Source: Mesorhabditis belari
Lineage: Eukaryota; Nematoda; Chromadorea; Rhabditida; Rhabditidae
Length of the DNA stretch: 64,000 nt
Direction: 5' to 3'
Assembly (NCBI GenBank): GCA_958450365.1
Contig: CAUEEP010000937.1
Coordinates: 744,501 to 808,500, forward strand
A program made the translations under genes and the position numbers. The stretch's first letter is position 1, and every line of letters begins with the position of its first letter. Positions 57,990-64,000 of the stretch are shown one piece after another. The notes beneath the pieces are model-generated. The model had not been told where the DNA came from. It saw only the letters and a list, made by a program, of their open reading frames with translations, and ran no database searches.

Positions 57990-59552
57990 TTATCCTTGAG
58001 CACTTGGCAATTGATCGCTTTTCATCGATTGTTGATCCGTGTCATAGTCGGGCTCAGCGATTGCTGAAAGAACCTAACATTGAAGGTGAGAAATCAATAA
58101 AAACTTTCGGTTTGTTACAAAACATACCTTGATTATCCACGTAAATGATCGGTTTAACCACATGGCGATGACGACGTTGATCACATCTAAAAACAAACAG
58201 TTACTACAAAAATAACATTGTTTGTTGGTTAAAAATTCAAACTCACCCGCTTTTTTCAGCGAGAAAACACACAGGCAATCGAAGAAGATATTGCTGCTGT
58301 GCGCCTTTCTTTTGAGGTTTCAGGTAGGAGATCTGCTCGTTCCAGAACTGAACAAGGGATTTATGAGTGAAATTTGGGTAGCGTTACATTGAGTCCTATT
58401 TTGTAAACGACAAAAGTTCCAACTTACCCATCGAAGTCGCGAATCGTTTCCGTTTGGCACTTTAAGAAGCCAATTCACTCGACCTTTGCTCACCGGCAAT
58501 TGGAAAATGCTAAAAAGAGATTGAAGAAAGGTTAATGAAAATGAATATTAATTGCAGCATATGTTGCACGCTATTTGTCTTTGCATAAAATCGTGCTAAT
58601 ATATAAGTTTTTATTCAGCAAACATTTACCTGTAGGAAAAAGCGGCATCTGGAGGAATCGCGGGAGCGTTCTTTGCGCTGAATGTACAATAGATTGTCTT
58701 CTCTTCGTCCGGCTTGATAACGCCCAACCAAAGTCAAATATAAAGTTGCAAGCATCTAAAACAAACTCTCGGTTTCACGGTAAAGTAACTAGGGCCAGGC
58801 TTGCTGACATTGAAGAGAATACTCTAAACAGAAAAAATAAAACACAAAATTTTTTTTTATTTCTAATGCCCTACAATCAAACCAAACTCACATAGTGAGT
58901 CGAATTCTTGAGCTTGACATGAGAGCAGAGCCTTGTGTAATTGTCGTCCTCGATTCCTCCGAATTCGATGAGTCCCTTTTCTGTTGTCAACACCATCTCA
59001 TATTCGTTTAGCCAAATTCTGAATGTGAAAATGAATCAAGGTATCAAAGATTAATTACCCACAAAAGTTCCTCGAAAAATTCAGGCTTTGCCTTGATTTG
59101 GACGCCTTTTGGAGGAGCGGCGGCACTCGGTGAAACATCTTTCTTCAGTTTCGTCTAAAATTTAGTCAACATTTGCTAAACGATCAAAAACCCACTCTAC
59201 GCATTTTCAAGAGTTCTTTCGAGCCGGGCTTTCCTCGGCTGTCCTTTGCGCCTTTCCCTGGCAGCTTCTCTTGTGTTTCGTCATCTCGAATCGATTTCTG
59301 TGTCTAAACAATAAGTTTAACGGTTGTCTTTTTGAAAAAAATAACATTGAAAACCGAACCAACCTCATCATGCCCGCTCTGTGCTCTGTGCGCTGTCAGA
59401 TGGTGTTTGTGGTGTTGAAATTGTCTAAAGAAAATATGTAACATGCAAAAATTTTGTTTATTCACAAGATGAATATAAAATTTTAAAAAAAACGTTAAGA
59501 GAAAACGAACCGGATCATCGTTTTGCTCCCTTTGACCAGTGCTGGACTCCAT
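57990..59552 (-). CDS. MSP-domain protein (right arm)
   Basis: This mirrors 48883-50445 (coordinates sum to 108435). The same exons are present: MSP core LKNSTHYSILFNVSKPGPSY, KPGEEKTIYCTFSAKNAP and NWLLE-type C-terminal part; stop at 57990-57992. Differences from the left copy include a Gly/Gly-to-Asp/Gly change near IKPG/IKPD ('cttcgtccgg' against 'cttcgcccgg') and a variant near 58470 where 'gcgcca' is 'gtgcca' (ahead of NGNDSRL). The 42/54-nt interruption is shared (58726-58767). It is convergent with CNNM, their stops 240 bp apart. Confidence 0.7.
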
Positions 59553-59589
59553 CGGCGTCAGTTTACTTTAAAATGAAAGATTAGGTGAA

Positions 59590-61260
59590 ATAGGAAGCGA
59601 GCAAGTGTAACAAAATGACACCAAAATCATAAAAATTGGCTCACTTAGAAGAAAGTTATGGTGAGTTGCGCAAAAAACCTACCGTAAATACCGTAATAGT
59701 ACGCCACCCTCATAATGACGGTGCGCAATGTTGCGTAGTCTAGCTTTGAACGCGTTTTTCCCGCCACTTTTTTATGCCACAATGCGCGCTTGGTTATCAA
59801 AAGATATCTGAAATTCAGGGCTATTTTTTTTATACTAAAGACGCATTTTTTGAAAGTAGTTGAAAAAAACTTTTAAACTAAAAACTAAAAAACTTTTGCG
59901 ACTACGCCACTGTACGAGAGGAGTGGGGTACTATTACAGTATTTACTGTAGGGCGATGCCCTCGTTACAATTAAAAAGGGGGCACATCCGCGCGAGAATG
60001 CGTTTTCTATAGGATTTTTTTGCCATAAAATGTTAAAGTTATAGCTAAAATTTCGAGTAAATGCGCAAGGGGATCTCCTAACAAACATACTAGCTAAAAG
60101 TTATAGCTAAAGAAATTCGATTACTTATGTATGATGTGCAGAAAACAGAAAAGTAGCTCTTTTCTGTGAAATCCTATTCGATGCTTTGATTTTGAATATC
60201 ACTTATTCGCTTGTCTTGCCCCTAAAGATCGTTTTTTGTGATAGAGCCCACTTTGTATTCATAAATACTAAAAAACTTTAGCGACTACGCGACTGTACGA
60301 GAGGGGTGGGGTACTATTACAGTATTTACGGTAGTTGCGCAAATGACCCAGTTGCGCCAAAAATTTGACGCATAGTAGCCACACCCAGTTGTGAAGATTG
60401 AATCAGACTTTTATACCATACTTTATACTTTTAACTAAAGGATATTCAATTAATTAAGTGATTCAGGTCCCTTACAAAGCCTAAACATTTCAATTTTTCG
60501 ATTGAATATCTTTATTTCGAAAGCGCTTTGGCGGGTAATTTTTCTAGCATATTTCTACTTTCCGCCAACTTTTTTGCGCAACTCTCTTCTAATAAACTTC
60601 TAAGCGAGCCAAGCTTTACGATTTTGACTTCATTTTGTACATCTCAACTTAAAAAAAAGCTCCTTAAAACGAATTATTGAACCTTTTTGTGTTTAAAAAG
60701 TTGATTTTCTGTGTAGTTTGGGGTATGTTTGTTAGGAGATCCCCTTGCGCATTTACCAGATTGCTTCTAATCGTTTTGAAATGTCGATATTCGGATTCTA
60801 CAACCCCAAACTACACCGAAAACCTTGTCATTTTGTTACACTTGTTGAGCTCTACAAAATGACATCAAAATCATAAAGATTAGCTTACTTAGAAGGGGTC
60901 GTAGAATATCGTAGAATATCGTAGAATCCGAATATCGACATTTCAAAATGTTTAGAAGCAATCTGATAAATGCGCAAGGGGGATCTCCTAACAAACATAC
61001 CTCAAACTACCCAGAAAATCAACTTTTTAAACACGAAACGTTCAATATTTCGTTTTAAGGAGCTTTGTTTAAGTTGAGATATACCAAATGAAATCAAAAT
61101 CGTAAAGATTGGCTCACTTAAAAGAAAGTTATGGAGAGTTGCGCAAAGTAGCCACTCCAAATGTTCACAATGTGTTCTATATTTAGTTTTAGGGAGCTTT
61201 TTTAAAACTCGGAAAAAGTTGCGCAAAAAACGTCGCAATTGCCCCAGCCCCATGTTTGCG
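59590..61260. mobile_element. Cluster of nested foldback elements (right arm)
   Basis: Counterpart of 47500-48850 but longer. It has an extra block near 60,800-61,150 holding a further 'ttgcgcaa'-family piece ('aagaaagttatggagagttg') and 'cgtagaatatcgtagaatat' direct repeats. 'ggggatctcctaacaaacat' occurs three times across it. Confidence 0.7.
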
Positions 61261-61430
61261 GATCTGAACCCAACTTTTATCTGCTTTAAGAACGTTTATT
61301 TTCATTTAAGTCTGAGTGCATTCAATCAATTAGCATCAATTGACTATCGATTAACCCAATTAGATAACGCAGCCCTTTCAACTATTTCTCTTTTTGAATC
61401 TGCTCTCTTGAATTCATTACCTTTTTTCAG

Positions 61431-61958
61431 ATGGCACCTGCAAGGCAGAAACAAACAGCCCGCATGTACGCGGGAACACCGATCATCAAGCCGACGAAGA
61501 AGGAGGAGAAGGCGCCCAAGCGAGCCCTCTCTGCATACATGCTTTGGCTTGCCGAAAACCGCCCTCGCCTCACCAAGCCTGGAATGTCCGTTACTGCTGT
61601 GGCTAAGGTATGACTGTTTTTGAATTGCCACTTTATCTTTAGAACTTTTTTTGATTAGATTAGTTAAGAGCATTAAAATTGACTGTTAATTTTGACATGG
61701 CTGAAGGTTTATGGTACTATCGAATGGCTGCGAGTCTTTACACGCAAGATCCTATCTTGACTAGTAGAATTATTGCAAACTGTGTGAATGAGAAATAAAA
61801 ACGAATAATTAAGATTTTGGATAAAATTTTAGCGTTTTGTTTAGGCTGCCGGAGCTGAATGGAAAAATGTCAAAGATCGTTCAAAGTGGGAGAAACAAGC
61901 CAGCGCTGACAAAGAGCGATATTCGAAGGAAATGGAAGTTCACAAGGCCTCAAAATAA
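61431..61958 (+). CDS. Small HMG-box protein B (right arm)
   Basis: Two exons (61431-61607 and 61845-61958) encode 96 residues with one HMG box; no amino-acid difference from the left copy was found. The ATG directly follows 'ttttttcag', a likely spliced-leader acceptor. HMG gene A follows 317 bp downstream on the same strand. Confidence 0.88.
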
Positions 61959-62275
61959 ATCCTCGGCTTCGACTTGTTATTGCTATCATTGCTATTACTG
62001 TTGCTATTATTATTGCTTATTTGTTCCCTTGCATTACGTTGATTTGCCCATTTGGCTCTTACTTTAAAGAATTCCTCTGTTTTTGATCACTTTCCAATTT
62101 AATTTAAACCCCCTGTTCAATAAATTGTTTCGCGAGTTTTGGATGAAGTTAGTGGTGTTTTCAACACTTAATTATTGTAACTTTTGTGTAACGATAGCTA
62201 ATTGTGCCGATTTTATGGATGTGCTCCGAGCAAAGCTTGGGAAAAAGTTATTAGATATTTTTGTTCAGAGAACAA

Positions 62276-62648
62276 ATGGCTCGATCAACTAAAGAAAGTG
62301 ACTCGCAAGAAGTGCCAAGGGTCTCACAGAAGAATGGTGGCGGTGCTCCCAAGCGAAACCTCACGGCTTACTTTATCTGGTAATGTTTGTCTTCACTGGT
62401 TTCGTATAGTTTATCTTGTATCAGGCTTGGCGAAAATCGCTCCCGTCTCGCCGAAACCGTCAAACCTAATAAGGTTCTTAAGGTAAGCTTTGTGATTCGT
62501 CCAGTTAGTATAGGTAGTTTCATTCTAGGCAGCCGGTGCTGAATGGAAAAAACTCGAGGACAAGTCCGAATGGGAGGAGAAAGCCAAGGCTGACAAGGAA
62601 CGCTACACAAAGGAATTGAAGGCCTTCGGGGGAGGATCGACTAATTGA
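62276..62648 (+). CDS. Small HMG-box protein A (right arm)
   Basis: Three exons encode about 92 residues, with the HMG box as in the left copy. Differences: 'gtgccaaggg' for 'gtgccaaagg' (Lys to Arg) and 'aatcgctccc' for 'aatcgcgccc' (Ala to Ser in the first helix region). The reading frame is intact, so both copies could be expressed. The leader acceptor 'ttttgttcag' lies just before the ATG. Confidence 0.85.
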
Positions 62649-63013
62649 AGCCTTCGACAAGTTCTAATTTTTGTTACCTCTGATCTCACTTTGTTTATTT
62701 CCTTCGTTATATTTAACTTTCCGTCTGCATACTTTGCATAAATCTTGTAGCAAGAAACGATCACAAGATAACAAAATGATTAAATGTACGAGTAAATTGG
62801 CAATCTTGTGAGCATTGTTCCGGAATAGGTGGATTCAGTCACTGACGTTTGGTTGTTACTTGATGCGGGTGTAATTTATCGACCCCTTTGAGGTTTCTTC
62901 ATTCGAGATCACAATAACAATAAGTTGAAAATTAAAACAACAGAGTTGGGGTAACAAAAATAATCGAATTAAGAGTCTGGATATTGAAACGGGCAAATCA
63001 CAATAGTAAGGAT

Positions 63014-64000
63014 TCAATCTTTAGACGAAACAATAAATGGAACAACACGTATCCATCCATTTTTCGTCGATTCTTCACTTCGATTCTCACTTTGTTTTTG
63101 GCATCCCTCGTGTTTAAGATGAATTCGTTTCGTCTTCGAATCGAGGCTTTCAACGTCGAGCTCGCTGAAAAGAAATTCTTCGTTTTCAGGTTAAAAATTA
63201 GAATTTTCGAGAATTCAAAAACTTTTTGTCAAAAGTCACCCACGTCTCTTCCAAGTTCTCGCTGATCACATTTGATGTCGTTTGTATGAAGAGAAATGCT
63301 CGATCGTGTGGTTTCGCCTAAAACCCTCGATTGAAACGTCGAAAAAGAATCGAAACTTTTTCGCCGAGCACCGGAAATGTTGTGAAGAAGTGTCGATTTA
63401 GGGTCCTCTTTTCGGCATTGGTTAGTTCCTTAAATTAAATCATCTTAAAAAATAAACCTTCAAATATTTACTTGACAACAAGTCCCACAATCGCTCATTG
63501 TCGAATCGTCAGCGTCACAAATTGAGACCGGTAGCTCTTAAAAATAAATAAAGTAGTAGGTATTTGGGTTCTACAATAGCAAAACTGATAAGTCCAACTT
63601 TTAAAAACGTACCATAAACGTAAGATGGTCTGTGCGGAGTTGATCCAATGTGAACACGAACCGCTTGAACATTGCGCCTTCTCGCCGAGCGAAACACTTC
63701 TTTCAGCTCTGTTCGGACCTAAACATTTGAAAACAATAACCGCCAAAGAATAACAAACTACTCGAGGTAAACTGTTGCTTCAAAAAAATTTGTTCTTAAA
63801 CTCTTTCTGCAAAAAAAGTTCATAAAAATGTCAAAATCATCAACAAGTCCGAAAGTTTTGGCTACATCATCAGAAGTTACATCATAATTTTATCTCAAAA
63901 GATATCTTAAAGCTTTGTACATAAAAAAAGTCAAAAATTCCACTTTGTTTTTTTCAACTATCTAGATTGAAAGTTGAAATGGAAAACCGCCGGACTTACC
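63014..64000 (-). CDS. Unrecognised protein gene, continues beyond the window (right arm)
   Basis: This mirrors 45053-45756: exons 63718-63613 (VRTELKEVFRSARRRNVQAV), then the CDADDSTMSDCGTCC exon and the rest to the stop at 63014-63016. Unlike the left copy, a G|GTAAGT donor occurs on the minus strand at the last bases of the window (exon end at 64000). An upstream exon therefore probably joins to 63718 across an intron of about 280 nt that contains the right-arm outer boundary. The family is not recognised; no membrane segment or signal peptide is visible in the part seen. Confidence 0.5.

Larger units (their letters stand above)
55198..63923. repeat. Right arm of large inverted duplication
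   Basis: Reverse complement of 44829-53236 with scattered substitutions and one extra ~336-bp segment near 60,800-61,150. Its inner end falls inside a CNNM exon that continues seamlessly into the spacer. Its outer end falls in what appears to be an intron of the unrecognised gene, with unique DNA from 63924 to the window end. Confidence 0.96.

Overview
The window looks like nuclear DNA of a nematode, most likely a rhabditid. Seen directly: many small GT-AG introns (some only 38-54 nt), start codons a few bases after a T-rich AG (the layout of spliced-leader acceptors), a closely spaced gene pair resembling an operon, a Tc3-type transposon, an RTE-type LINE relic, mariner-type MITEs and worm-typical families (MATH-BTB, MSP domain, forkhead). 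All gene models are my reading of splice signals and protein similarity; no search was run.

Layout. 1-485 (-): 3'-incomplete zinc-finger gene. 1623-5007 (+): an Mpv17/PMP22-family protein followed 97 bp later by splicing factor Slu7. 5980-7502 (-): complete five-exon forkhead factor (FoxQ2/fkh-10 type). 7503-12825: gene-poor, with a tRNA-like relic, a decayed transposase and a 1.05-kb hairpin. 12826-26780 (+): a MATH-BTB (BATH) gene whose introns are filled with mariner, Tc3-like and other elements plus minisatellites. 26781-31026: intergenic repeats, including a 28S rRNA fragment, two foldback types and an RTE relic. 31027-34176 (+): Iwr1/SLC7A6OS orthologue. 35365-42373 (+): fatty-acid-amide-hydrolase-like amidase with minisatellites in its introns. 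42722-43978: an 18-bp satellite array.

44829-63923 is the most striking part: an inverted duplication with arms of about 8.4 and 8.7 kb around a spacer of about 2 kb. Each arm carries two small HMG-box genes, an MSP-domain gene, a gene I do not recognise, and CNNM (cyclin-M) sequence. The right arm continues without a break into the 5' exons of CNNM (in the spacer) and apparently into an upstream exon of the unknown gene (at the window end). The left arm cuts both genes off. The left arm is therefore probably the derived copy. The arms differ by scattered substitutions and a ~336-bp indel.

Functionally the genes are a mixed chromosomal set: mitochondrial/peroxisomal membrane (Mpv17), pre-mRNA splicing (Slu7), Pol II nuclear import (Iwr1), ubiquitin-ligase adaptor (BATH), lipid-amide hydrolysis (FAAH), Mg2+ handling (CNNM), chromatin (HMG) and transcription (forkhead). 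Apart from the Mpv17-Slu7 pair they do not form a shared pathway.
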